64,000 nucleotides of DNA from Prevotella ihumii. GTDB lineage: Bacteria; Bacteroidota; Bacteroidia; Bacteroidales; Bacteroidaceae. Location: the NCBI RefSeq assembly GCF_900155655.1, contig NZ_LT706987.1, positions 1,966,608 through 2,030,607 on the forward strand, given 5' to 3'. This document shows, in pieces, positions 7,479-16,818 of this stretch (positions are counted from its first letter, which is position 1; each line of letters starts with the position of its first letter). Below the pieces are notes generated by a model. That model did not search any database. It was not told the origin of the DNA and saw only the letters and a list, made by a program, of their open reading frames with translations. The position numbers and the translations under genes are program-made.

Positions 7479-10039
7479 TTCATCTGTCCTTTAAGTTTTC
7501 CAAAAAAGAAAACAGAGTTGTTGTCAATATTAAGTGAACGTGTACCTAAATTTCTTGCTATTGCATAGAATTTAGTAAATTTATCTGTAGCATAAAACGA
7601 CAGGTCTTCTTTTGTTATAACCTCATCATTATTTGTCAAAGTAAGAATTGCAACAGAACCATCCGCAATGCACCCTTTGGGGAGAAAGCATGCTCGTGGG
7701 TTATATGTCAAGTTTGGGAGCAGGACACAATTTGTTTTGTTCAGAAACTTACTAACATCCAGCCTTTCTATATTATCTACATAACTGTCATATCCTGGAA
7801 TATCAATAATTTGATTATCACCAATATTCCTTGACTTGAGAACTCTTACCTGCCCATTCCCTTTTGTCAAAGACTTGGTTATAACTCTATCTCTATATGC
7901 TTTGAACACATTAAACTCCATTTTATCTGCAACTTTATCAAAATCTTCGTTACGATATATTATCCAATAAGGAAACTTTGTATCCATAAGGTAGGATTGC
8001 TGCTGTACTACAACTTTTTCCGTAATGTAAGATTCGATAATAGTTTGAGCAGGCTTTCGCTGTGTTTCAACAACAAAGTTTATAGTTTCAATCTTAACAT
8101 TCTTGAATCCTTTTTCCCCAAAATCAATGATATGAGAAACTCTTTTTTTGCTCATTAGTTGACGAGTTTTATTAAACTCAGGAGCATTTATCAGACTTTT
8201 AGGTACAATTAATGATACTACCTTTCCGATTCTCATAGACTTTTCTATAAAAAAAGAAAATATGTTATTTGTATCAGTATTGTAGGCTCCAGCTTTATAG
8301 ACAGATAGTAACTCTTTTTCCTTTGTCAGTTTTTTATAAGGAGGATTTCCAACAACCACATCATACTTCTTCTCAAAACAATAAGTAAGAAAGTCTGCAT
8401 GAATGTAGTTTATGTGTACATTATTAGGAATATTTACATGATTGACTAGAGCCTTAAGCACTTCAAGGCTTTCATTATCAATATCTACAACATCAATGTT
8501 TACAGAGGAAACGTCCGCATACTTTTGAATAAGCATAGGAATAAAATTACCTACACCAACAGAGGGTTCCAAAACATTGATTTCTGTAAAACCTTTCGCT
8601 TCCGGTAAGTTCTCAACTACCGAAAAACAAATATCCTGTCGAGTATAATATGCTGCGTTATTATTTCTATTAGCATTTGCTAATTCTGCAATTTTTGATA
8701 GTTCACAGAAACGGTACCTTGTAGATTTATTGATAAAATCTACAAGATTTATTTGATTATCAAGATGCTTCCGCTCTATCAAATTCTTAATATCTTGCTC
8801 TGCCATATTGATACGACAGGATTCTTTGGATATTTTATGCGCTATCTGTCTAAATATGATGGTAGGAACAGCTTCACCCAAATTTTGCCTTATATTCATT
8901 TCTTCCTTTTTGAGGAATGCTTCTTTTTCTTTTATTGACAATTTGTTCAGCTCGTCAAAAGGAATATAACTCCATTGAAAAGATGTAGGAACCGACATCA
9001 TAAGCATCACTTCACGAATACTAAAAACCCGATTATCCACTGGATGAACAGTATTTTGACTTGCCATAATATCATTACGAGTATGAATACATGGTGCAAC
9101 TTTATCCCAACATTGACGTGTATATTTGTCTCCATTTTTCTGAGCATTATAAACTACAACCCCATTTTTTATAGTATGGGGAATCTTGGTTATGTCAGTA
9201 TTGTCAAAAGCTGATTGTCCTTCCTTTATATCGGCAATCCATGCTTCCATTCTTGGAGAGTATTTCCTAAAATTGTGATAAATATCTGTTTGAGAAATCT
9301 CCCCCATAGTTCTTAATGGTGGTAAACCACCTATTATCTGCCGTAAGGTTCGCTCAGGCTGTCTATCGGGAAAAACATCATAAGGAGTAATTTCTTTTAA
9401 ATCTTTTCTTGCTCCAATGACTAAAGTCCGTGTTCTGCTTGACGGATTACCATAATCCTTAAAGTTCACAACCTTAAACAGCACATTATACAAACCTCCA
9501 AGATTTAGCTCTATCGCATTTCTAATCGTCTTATCTTGACCATCGACATCTGTGCAAATGGATGTGAGAAATGCACGTACATTTTCGAATATGAAAAATT
9601 TTGGTTGTATTTCGCTAACCATTTTTATAGATTCGACAACCAAAGAATTTCTTTTCAGTTCGTCTTTCTTCTTGTGATTTGCCACAGACATGCCTTGACA
9701 TGGTGGTGTCGCGACGATTACATCTAAATCTTTTATATTAAAATTTCGTTTCCACAATTCCAATTCCTCAAACACTCGTCCTTGTGTTTCTTTTTGGGTC
9801 ATATCGCCACAAATATATCCACTATCGTAAGCACATTTTTGATTGTATTTTTGTATCTTTAGCCTACGTTCAAGTAATTCTACTGTAGCAATACAATAGA
9901 AATTCTCTTGTTTAAAGCCATAACATCCTACGCCAGCACTGCTGAACAAACTGATATAGGTTTTCAGTCCATACGGAGAACGACTTTCTGCAACTATTGT
10001 AGATTCCAAATTTATTGGATTATATTTCTTTTGCAACAT
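7475..10039 (-). CDS. Fused DNA methyltransferase: m5C domain + N6-adenine domain
   Basis: 854 residues with two complete methyltransferase domains. Residues about 25-410 are an m5C enzyme: motif I SLFSSAGVGCYGF (30-42), catalytic TPPCQG (C114), ENV (152-154), SSRTRTLVIGAR (200-211), and the C-terminal NLGEAVP (386-392). Residues about 455-854 are an N6-adenine enzyme: VLEPSVGVGNF (489-499) and NPPY (565-568), then a probable target-recognition region. One polypeptide could protect both strands of an asymmetric site by methylating C on one and A on the other, as known for Esp3I/Eco31I-type systems. The ATG at 10039 forms TGATG with the regulator's stop; a GTG lies one codon upstream (10042). 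Its A+T richness contrasts with neighbouring genes and suggests transfer. Confidence 0.9.
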   Translation of the reverse strand: MLQKKYNPINLESTIVAESRSPYGLKTYISLFSSAGVGCYGFKQENFYCIATVELLERRLKIQKYNQKCAYDSGYICGDMTQKETQGRVFEELELWKRNFNIKDLDVIVATPPCQGMSVANHKKKDELKRNSLVVESIKMVSEIQPKFFIFENVRAFLTSICTDVDGQDKTIRNAIELNLGGLYNVLFKVVNFKDYGNPSSRTRTLVIGARKDLKEITPYDVFPDRQPERTLRQIIGGLPPLRTMGEISQTDIYHNFRKYSPRMEAWIADIKEGQSAFDNTDITKIPHTIKNGVVVYNAQKNGDKYTRQCWDKVAPCIHTRNDIMASQNTVHPVDNRVFSIREVMLMMSVPTSFQWSYIPFDELNKLSIKEKEAFLKKEEMNIRQNLGEAVPTIIFRQIAHKISKESCRINMAEQDIKNLIERKHLDNQINLVDFINKSTRYRFCELSKIAELANANRNNNAAYYTRQDICFSVVENLPEAKGFTEINVLEPSVGVGNFIPMLIQKYADVSSVNIDVVDIDNESLEVLKALVNHVNIPNNVHINYIHADFLTYCFEKKYDVVVGNPPYKKLTKEKELLSVYKAGAYNTDTNNIFSFFIEKSMRIGKVVSLIVPKSLINAPEFNKTRQLMSKKRVSHIIDFGEKGFKNVKIETINFVVETQRKPAQTIIESYITEKVVVQQQSYLMDTKFPYWIIYRNEDFDKVADKMEFNVFKAYRDRVITKSLTKGNGQVRVLKSRNIGDNQIIDIPGYDSYVDNIERLDVSKFLNKTNCVLLPNLTYNPRACFLPKGCIADGSVAILTLTNNDEVITKEDLSFYATDKFTKFYAIARNLGTRSLNIDNNSVFFFGKLKGQMK

Positions 10040-10329
10040 CACACTATACCCTTTAAGTTTTCTTTGACAACAGATAAAACATTTATAGCGACTTGTTTCT
10101 CTGGAGCCACAATATCGGAGACTTTATCGGCAAGCCATAAGACTATCAAGTCTTCTTGCTTAACATGAAATAGCCCAGACAGGATGCACACCTGTTCTCT
10201 TTTAGCTTTTCTTTCTCCTTTTTCTATCTTGCAATAAGTCGCAGTATCAATATCAAGTGCTGCTGCCAAATGGCGTTGTGGCAACTTATATTGCATACGC
10301 AACTCTTTTATTCGTTCAGAAAATAGCAT
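10039..10329 (-). CDS. XRE-family (C-protein-like) regulator of the RM system
   Basis: A 96-residue helix-turn-helix protein beginning MLFSERIKELRMQYKLPQRH. The HTH follows as LAAALDIDTATYCKIEKGER. The C-terminal part (EDLIVLWLADKVSDIV) is typical of XRE proteins found next to cytosine methyltransferases in Bacteroidota. It is first in a C-M-R order and overlaps the methyltransferase start, so it probably tunes expression of both enzymes. The ATG at 10329 is chosen because the longer frame would start with TTG inside the -7 element TAAATTTG (10360-10367). Binding sites for it are not obvious. Confidence 0.82.
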   Translation of the reverse strand: MLFSERIKELRMQYKLPQRHLAAALDIDTATYCKIEKGERKAKREQVCILSGLFHVKQEDLIVLWLADKVSDIVAPEKQVAINVLSVVKENLKGIV

Positions 10330-10359
10330 ATTACTTACTTGTGTCTTGACATTATTTGG

Positions 10360-10367
10360 CAAATTTA
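10360..10367 (-). promoter_or_regulatory. -7 element for the RM operon
   Basis: TAAATTTG on the minus strand, about 31 bases upstream of the regulator ATG. No good TTTG -33 element is visible at the expected distance, which may fit a regulated promoter. Confidence 0.5.
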
Positions 10368-10541
10368 CGATTTTTATTTGAGTAATCTGTGATTTTTCTT
10401 ATTTATTTTAAGTACAATACTCTGTTAATAATCACATAATTGTTTGAAAATGAGCGAGTTAATTAATAAAACATAACTAAATAAACTTGGCTAAGTGTCT
10501 GGTTTTCAGTACCCTTATAGTTTGTTCAAGACTTAAAAAGT

Positions 10542-11072
10542 ATGACATTTTCAGAACCACTTAGCCAATATGAGGAGATTCTCAAGGATGCAATTCGTGC
10601 ATCAATGAAAGAATCTGGTGTAAAGTTAGCAAAAACTTTCCAGACTCTGCTCATCGAGATACTGACTTTATACATAATCCTACCCAGAAAGATAAACTTC
10701 ACACAGATGGCTCGCTACGGCAAGCACGGCGAGCAGACCTATCGTCAGAATTTCAATCGCAAGAAGAAAGACTGCATCGATTGGCTTCTGTTGAACCTGT
10801 CTCTTGCAAGGCGTGTGTTGGACATGGATGGCTTACTTGCCATTGCCATAGACCCATGCTATATTAGCAAGGTAGGGAAGAAGACTCCTCATATCGGACG
10901 GTTCTGGTCGGGATGTGCAGGGGCGGTGAAGCACGGACTTGAAATCATGGGCGTCGGCTTGCTGGATGTTGCCAACAACAAGTGCATGATGCTGCGTGCC
11001 CATCAGACAATAGGGAACTCTGCGCTGAAGATGAGGAACAAGACACTCGTCGGCACCATCTGCTTTTTCTAA
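10542..11072 (+). pseudogene. Truncated DDE transposase (N-terminal part)
   Basis: The first 165 or so residues resemble the N-terminal region of the DDE transposases common in Prevotella and Bacteroides (FTQMARYGKHGEQTYRQNF, LLNLSLARRV, then the first catalytic Asp region AIAIDPCYISKVGKKTPHIG). The frame breaks off after MRNKTLV and runs into unrelated TGTICFF and a stop. The rest of the catalytic domain is missing, so the copy is inactive. It lies between the RM island and the TonB locus, consistent with a mobile-element boundary. I could not identify its terminal inverted repeats. Confidence 0.75.
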
Positions 11073-11156
11073 AAGTAGGTAGCCCGTAAAAAGAAGCAGC
11101 AAGAAAATACCTATCTTTGGGTATGTACATTTTTTTTCGGTATCGAGAAATTGAAA

Positions 11157-11164
11157 TACCTTTG
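11157..11164 (+). promoter_or_regulatory. -7 element upstream of the TonB receptor operon
   Basis: TACCTTTG followed by CACTCG, about 44 bases upstream of the receptor ATG. The T-rich stretch CATTTTTTTTCGG lies about 20-30 bases upstream in the -33 region. Confidence 0.55.
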
Positions 11165-11207
11165 CACTCGAAAGATTTTTTATAATAATAATTTTTAAAA
11201 TACTAAA

Positions 11208-13628
11208 ATGTCGAAAAAAGAACAACGAACGCAAAAGATTCTATCGGCTCGAGACTCCCTTTTCAAGGGATGCTTGCTAATGCTGATGATGCTGTTTCTA
11301 AGCATCTCTGCCACAAAGGCATACAACGGCACGAACGCAAGCACAGATGAAGTCGAGGAAGGTATCGTGACTCTTCAAGTTACAGATGCGCTAACGGGCG
11401 AACCCATATTAGGAGCCGTTGTAAAAGATAGCAACGGTAAGACATACGTCACCAACGACTCGGGTACCTGCGCTATAAAGTTAGGCAACAGCGGCAAGAG
11501 GGTGAAAATCACTGTCACATTCGTAGGTTACAAGAGTTATGTTTCTTATGTATCAACTCAAACACGCACACTGAACATCAAGTTAACGGAAGACGTACAG
11601 CAATTAAGTGGAGTAACGGTGACAGCTAAAAAGAGACACACCGACATCCTGCAGCAAGCCAAGACTTTGGATCAAAGTATACTTGAAAAAGGTGGTGCCA
11701 CCTCGTTGGCAAAAATGTTAGAGACCATTCCTGGTGTGAGCTCTATCAGTGCTGGTAGTACGGTGGCTAAACCTGTTATTCAAGGTATGCACAGCAGCCG
11801 TATTCTATTGATGAACAATGGAGTGAAATTGGAGAGCCAGAGTTGGGGTAACGACCATGCGCCAGAAATTGACTATACAGGTGCCAGCATGGTAGAGGTT
11901 GTAAAGGGTGCCGAATGTATTCGTTATGGTTTTGGTGCCATGGGTGGTGTGGTATTGCTCAACGATGCGCCCCTACCTTATGGGCATACCAAGCCTATCG
12001 TGAAAGGAGTTGCCAACATCGGCTATGATACCAATGCCCGAGGAATAAGCGGTTCGGGAAGCATTGAAACAGGTTGGAAGAATTTCGGTATGCGCCTGCA
12101 CGGCAACTATACTCGTGGTGGTGATTACCGTACGCCCGAATACATCATGAACAACACGGGCTACAATAACATCAGCATGTCTGCCATGGGTGGTTTTGAG
12201 AACAAGCGCATCACGGCAACCGTGCTTACAAGTTTGTTCTACCAACGTTCTGGTATCTATTATGGCAGCCAAATATCCGACTTGGCACAACTACAAGAAC
12301 GATTCCGCATTGGTCGTCCAACAGAGTCGTCATTGCAACCATTCAGTTATGAAATTGGCATACCCTTCCAGCAATCACAACACTTCACGCTGAAGGGCGA
12401 GGTGAAATATCGTATCAACCCAAAGCAATCGCTGGATCTGAACTTGTCGTTCCAAGAAAATTTGCGACAGGAGTATGAGAACCGTATGAAAAAGGAGTGG
12501 AGCGCCATCCCGATGCAAGACCTTATATTGAAAACATACAAGGCCGACTTGTCATATCGTGCTTCATGGAAGCCTTACAAAATGTCCACCTTGGCAGGTG
12601 TAGCAAACACATACCAAATAAACTACAACTTCCCAGGCACCAAGAATCCTGCCTTTGTACCAAACTTTGCCGCTCTCACTATGGGTGGTTTCCTGTTGCA
12701 AAAGGCTACTTTCTTTGAAAAATTGCAATGCGAATTGGGTTTGCGTTACGACTTTAGAGTAATGAGCGTGAGCGGTTACACCACGCTGAACAAGTACGAC
12801 TATTACGATGACTTCAAGGTTTACAGCAACTTCACCTCGAGCTTTGCTACTCACTATCAGTTTAACGACAACTGGGACATACGTGCGAACATCGGTTGGT
12901 CGTGGCGTCCACCAGACATCAACGAGCTTTATGCCGTCGGACTTCAAGAAGGTTCTTATTGGGTAGTGGGCAATAGAAACCTAAAGAGTGAGCGTGGTTG
13001 GAAGTCTATCTTAGGCGCAAGGTATCGCAACACATGGGTATCTGTAGAGCCAAGCATGTTCTACCAACGCATTAACAGTTATATATACGACCATATTGGC
13101 TATGGGGCTAATCGTTTTCATAATAGCCCAAGCGGAAAATATGCCAAGTTTATGTATGATCAGGACGATGTGAGACTGTATGGTGGCGATATAGAAGCTA
13201 CCGTAAATCCCATTAAAGGACTCAGTGTCGTAGCAAAGGGCGAATGGATATTTGCACGCAACATAACACGAAACGACTGGTTGCCTTTCATGCCATCAGA
13301 CAAGTATGGACTGTCAGCCAGCTACGAACATACCTTCGGTGCAGAGAAAAAGATAAAGGCATCGTACTCTATCTCTGGCAACTATGTCACAAAACAAGAA
13401 CGTTTCGACCCCAACAAGGATTTAGTGGCAGTATCGCCCGATCCCTACTTCTTGCTTGGCCTCACAGCAGATGTTGCCTTCAAGCTGCCCAGCAACAGGG
13501 AAATAAAGGTAATGTTGGCAGGCGATAACATTCTCAATACATTATATAAGGAATATACAGACCGATTTAGATATTATGCGCACGAACGTGGTATGAACTA
13601 CTCTTTGCGCACAATCATTAAATTTTAA
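11208..13628 (+). CDS. TonB-dependent outer-membrane receptor
   Basis: An 806-residue receptor with a signal segment (about 18-40) and an N-terminal CarboxypepD_reg-like beta-sandwich (VTLQVTDALTGEPILGAVVKD). The plug (LAKMLETIPGVSSISAG, then KPVIQGMHSSRILLMNNGVK) is followed by a long beta-barrel ending in aromatic NYSLRTIIKF. Such receptors import iron complexes, cobalamin, metals or oligomers using TonB energy. There is no SusD partner; instead four lipoproteins follow. The plug sequence WGNDHAPEID fits small-ligand rather than glycan receptors, but the ligand is not identified. The promoter lies at 11157-11164, and the operon continues after only 4 bp. Confidence 0.92.
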   Translation: MSKKEQRTQKILSARDSLFKGCLLMLMMLFLSISATKAYNGTNASTDEVEEGIVTLQVTDALTGEPILGAVVKDSNGKTYVTNDSGTCAIKLGNSGKRVKITVTFVGYKSYVSYVSTQTRTLNIKLTEDVQQLSGVTVTAKKRHTDILQQAKTLDQSILEKGGATSLAKMLETIPGVSSISAGSTVAKPVIQGMHSSRILLMNNGVKLESQSWGNDHAPEIDYTGASMVEVVKGAECIRYGFGAMGGVVLLNDAPLPYGHTKPIVKGVANIGYDTNARGISGSGSIETGWKNFGMRLHGNYTRGGDYRTPEYIMNNTGYNNISMSAMGGFENKRITATVLTSLFYQRSGIYYGSQISDLAQLQERFRIGRPTESSLQPFSYEIGIPFQQSQHFTLKGEVKYRINPKQSLDLNLSFQENLRQEYENRMKKEWSAIPMQDLILKTYKADLSYRASWKPYKMSTLAGVANTYQINYNFPGTKNPAFVPNFAALTMGGFLLQKATFFEKLQCELGLRYDFRVMSVSGYTTLNKYDYYDDFKVYSNFTSSFATHYQFNDNWDIRANIGWSWRPPDINELYAVGLQEGSYWVVGNRNLKSERGWKSILGARYRNTWVSVEPSMFYQRINSYIYDHIGYGANRFHNSPSGKYAKFMYDQDDVRLYGGDIEATVNPIKGLSVVAKGEWIFARNITRNDWLPFMPSDKYGLSASYEHTFGAEKKIKASYSISGNYVTKQERFDPNKDLVAVSPDPYFLLGLTADVAFKLPSNREIKVMLAGDNILNTLYKEYTDRFRYYAHERGMNYSLRTIIKF

Positions 13629-13632
13629 GAAA

Positions 13633-15138
13633 ATGAAGTTACAATATAAGACAATAATGCGTTCAACTATTTTAGCTGTAGGATGCTGCTGCATGCTTGC
13701 CGCATGTTCTACCAATGATGTTGATGATTTTTTGAAAAAAGTAGTAAAAGCTCCTCCTGCTTCTATCGAGTACAATGGCAAGGGACACTCACAGATATAT
13801 GCAGTAAGTGCCGTACTTAGAATGGGGTTCAAAGGTGGTGACATAAAAGTTGGAAACTTTGGTGCCGACAACAGTATAGACAACACATACAAACAAGACT
13901 CGTACAACATGATAAGCGTGAACACGGATAAACCGACAGATTATCCGCTCATGCAACAAATTGAGATAAGTAAGGGCGACAATGGACAAATGCAAATTAC
14001 CAGCCAGCGCGACCATTTTGATGTAATTGCGTCAGATGACGTTTATTACGGACTTGAGCTTACATATTATGGAGCCAACCACCAACAAATAAACGGTGAG
14101 TTCATACAGTTCTATTACAAGAAAAACGGCGACCCAGACCTCGACAATTCTACATTGGTACAACACCAACACTTCTTTACCATTGGCAACGAAGTATTGG
14201 AACACAGTTGCACTATAGATGGTAAAACCATATCCAAGAACAGTAAGCAGGGTTTTTATCCACACACGCTGGGCAAGAACCCAACATACTACCCAGAGCT
14301 TACCTTTGAGATGGATGGCGACAAGCTAAAGCCTTGTGACATTACCACGACCAGCGCACTGCTTGCACCTGAAAGTGGGAACAAATCAGATAGTATGCCG
14401 TTTGACAGCGCGCTGATAGACAAAGCGATAAATATATTCCCTACGCTGAAAAAAAATCAAGCCACATGGACAGAAAATGGCTTTAAATTCTTTCAAACAC
14501 TCACCATGCCACATGCGGCAGAATTTGCTAGCAAGTTGTTTAAATACCAATACCGAGATACCGACCCATTTGAGAAACAATTGGGATATGAGTATCAAGA
14601 AGGTAGCGGTGACGGTGGTGTTGTAGCAGATGGTACAAACGCACTGAGACAAAGACAAGGCGATTTCGTGGAATTGCTGCACCAATGCAGGAAAATAGGT
14701 ACAGGTCCAAACAATTTGGACAGAATGGGATTCAAGGGAGTTCTACAGTTTAGACAAGCCAACACCGAATTTGCTATGCAAATAAGCCTATGCAACATCG
14801 TATCACAAATGGATAAATCAAAGAATGCTATTTGGCCCAAATATGGAAATGATAGTCCAGATGATGACTCAAAGACTTGTTCTGAAATTCCTACACTCGG
14901 ATTTGGAGGAGGTAGAGGACTTTATAATTTTAATGAGATAAAATCAGAATGGAGCAATCACGACATTGACATTCCTTTAACATTCCGTGTCATTGCAGAC
15001 ATGAGAGATGGAGACGAGAAGTTCGTGGAAGATTTCAAAAAGTTCTATCCGCACATGGATACCAATGAAATCAAGAATTATTTCTTCAATCCTCAATATT
15101 TGCTGTCAAGGAATCGTAAGAATATATTCGTCATGTAG
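13633..15138 (+). CDS. Envelope lipoprotein of unknown function (pair A, copy 1)
   Basis: 501 residues with a lipoprotein signal (CCMLAAC lipobox near residue 25). It follows the TonB receptor by 4 bp, so it is very likely a partner on the outer membrane. Visible features include LVQHQHFFTIGN, a YQYRDTDPFEKQLGYEYQEG segment and MGFKGVLQFRQAN. These align loosely with segments of the next gene (EYQIFFTISD, YSYRDTW, VGLKGHINFYYE), so I treat them as distant paralogues. Histidine pairs could bind a metal or haem, which is inference only. No enzyme motif was recognised. Confidence 0.75.
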   Translation: MKLQYKTIMRSTILAVGCCCMLAACSTNDVDDFLKKVVKAPPASIEYNGKGHSQIYAVSAVLRMGFKGGDIKVGNFGADNSIDNTYKQDSYNMISVNTDKPTDYPLMQQIEISKGDNGQMQITSQRDHFDVIASDDVYYGLELTYYGANHQQINGEFIQFYYKKNGDPDLDNSTLVQHQHFFTIGNEVLEHSCTIDGKTISKNSKQGFYPHTLGKNPTYYPELTFEMDGDKLKPCDITTTSALLAPESGNKSDSMPFDSALIDKAINIFPTLKKNQATWTENGFKFFQTLTMPHAAEFASKLFKYQYRDTDPFEKQLGYEYQEGSGDGGVVADGTNALRQRQGDFVELLHQCRKIGTGPNNLDRMGFKGVLQFRQANTEFAMQISLCNIVSQMDKSKNAIWPKYGNDSPDDDSKTCSEIPTLGFGGGRGLYNFNEIKSEWSNHDIDIPLTFRVIADMRDGDEKFVEDFKKFYPHMDTNEIKNYFFNPQYLLSRNRKNIFVM

Positions 15139-15303
15139 ACTTCAGCTAAATGGAAGGCATTTGCGCATCATCATTCCTCACATGGCTGACACGTTCTCCT
15201 AACTAAGGAAAACTTACATACACGGCTAAGAGGAGAAAGAGTATTTAGCAAAGTGCCAATTATACTGGACTATCTAATCAAGACATTTACATAAAATAAT
15301 AAA

Positions 15304-16761
15304 ATGAAAAAATATAGTTTTTGTTTCGTTCTTATATTGATACTATGTACATCATGTGATGATTTCATCTTTGGTAACATGAATATCAATTACAACGAAA
15401 ACCCACTTGAACACAAAGAAGTGCCACACAGCGGTGCAGATGCCATGGTTGACAGCTTGAAGAAAAAAGCTCCCTTTGGTGATGCCATGAGCAATCCCGA
15501 CCAAGATGGCGCATTCAACAACTGGGCTCGCTGCTTAGTCATGTTCAAAGAGGGACACTCACACGGAGATGAAAAATTTCATGGCAATTATGTTTACCCA
15601 GCAGCGCCATGGAGACAAGAGGAATTTGTCATAGTAGAAAACAACTCACAACAGTTTCCTACTGTAAAGGTGGAATGGGAAAAGAGTATTCAAACTGTTT
15701 TTGAAAAGAAGTTAGACAAGCCTACTCCCCAGCAGCCTTACATTCGCCTTATAGGTGGAGATAAAAACCTTTGGGGTATATGCTTGTACTTCTTGGATAA
15801 AGATGGAAAGTTGCTTAATGATGAGATATACAAGCACTCTGATGAGTATCAAATATTCTTTACCATCAGCGACGTGGACGATAAAGGCAACCCATACAAG
15901 ATCGAAGACTGTAGAGGTACATGGGAAGTTGGCGAAAATGGGAAAGATGGCAAAGTAGATGAGCATCCTGTCGCATCACCTTATTTCGAAGGAGTAGATA
16001 AGGACGAAAATTTAGGTAACGATCTCTTTATGCGTAGACAAAATGCAACCAAGAATTTGTTTGAATATTCCTACCGTGACACATGGAATCAGAATGCCAT
16101 GGCTGACGGTATGCGCGAGTTTTACAACATTAGATTGCTGCCACCCCTTGATGCCACCGATGCTAATTCATGCGTTTCCTATGACAAGGACTGTGTAGGA
16201 CTAAAAGGACACATCAACTTTTACTATGAGGCCAACGAGCCTACCTCTAACTTTAGGTCTGAAATAGATGGACGATATGGGACTGGAGAGAACAAAGATA
16301 CATGGCCTTTCATGGTAAAAGGCTTTTCTGGTGAGTCGGTAGCATACAGCCGTCCTTCATACATATTGCCCTACTTCTATCTTTCCGTAAGAGTTATGAA
16401 ATGTCAAAAGGGAAAGAAGGCATATATTCCTAAGGCTACCATTGCCAACAAGGAGCTGGACTATGCTGGATATTGGGACTGGATGAAGAGCGAAAAAGCC
16501 TGCGCACCATTCTATAACCCTTTCTGGCAATCGAAGAATACGACCCTTGAGGTTCCTGAATGGAAAGAGCTTATACGCTTTAATATACCAATCAAGGTGT
16601 ATTGCAATAGGTTCGATTCCGATCCGACAAACGCATCACCAGCAGAACCATATTATTTCTACTTAGGTAGAGAGATTGGATTGACAGGAAAACAGGCATA
16701 CGAAGCAAGCCAAAATGTTAAGACGCATGGCTTTGGCGCATTTGGTAACTGGTTCCTCTAA
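15304..16761 (+). CDS. Envelope lipoprotein of unknown function (pair A, copy 2)
   Basis: 485 residues with lipobox LCTSC (C18). Near residue 80 is a histidine-rich stretch, FKEGHSHGDEKFHGN, followed by a mixed alpha/beta body. Segments EYQIFFTISD and YSYRDTWNQN resemble the preceding lipoprotein. The C-terminal part includes RFNIPIKVYCNRFDSDP and YYFYLGREIG. The gap before it (165 bp) holds no repeat or strong terminator, so it is probably read with the TonB receptor. The His-rich stretch suggests metal or haem handling, but this is not proven by sequence. Confidence 0.75.
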   Translation: MKKYSFCFVLILILCTSCDDFIFGNMNINYNENPLEHKEVPHSGADAMVDSLKKKAPFGDAMSNPDQDGAFNNWARCLVMFKEGHSHGDEKFHGNYVYPAAPWRQEEFVIVENNSQQFPTVKVEWEKSIQTVFEKKLDKPTPQQPYIRLIGGDKNLWGICLYFLDKDGKLLNDEIYKHSDEYQIFFTISDVDDKGNPYKIEDCRGTWEVGENGKDGKVDEHPVASPYFEGVDKDENLGNDLFMRRQNATKNLFEYSYRDTWNQNAMADGMREFYNIRLLPPLDATDANSCVSYDKDCVGLKGHINFYYEANEPTSNFRSEIDGRYGTGENKDTWPFMVKGFSGESVAYSRPSYILPYFYLSVRVMKCQKGKKAYIPKATIANKELDYAGYWDWMKSEKACAPFYNPFWQSKNTTLEVPEWKELIRFNIPIKVYCNRFDSDPTNASPAEPYYFYLGREIGLTGKQAYEASQNVKTHGFGAFGNWFL

Positions 16762-16818
16762 TTCATACAATTATTATAAACAACAAAAAATATCAGAACA
16801 AATAAACAAAACAAGGAT

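Noticed and set aside
10542..11072. A complete insertion sequence
   Set aside because: Only the N-terminal part of a transposase is present and no inverted ends were found.
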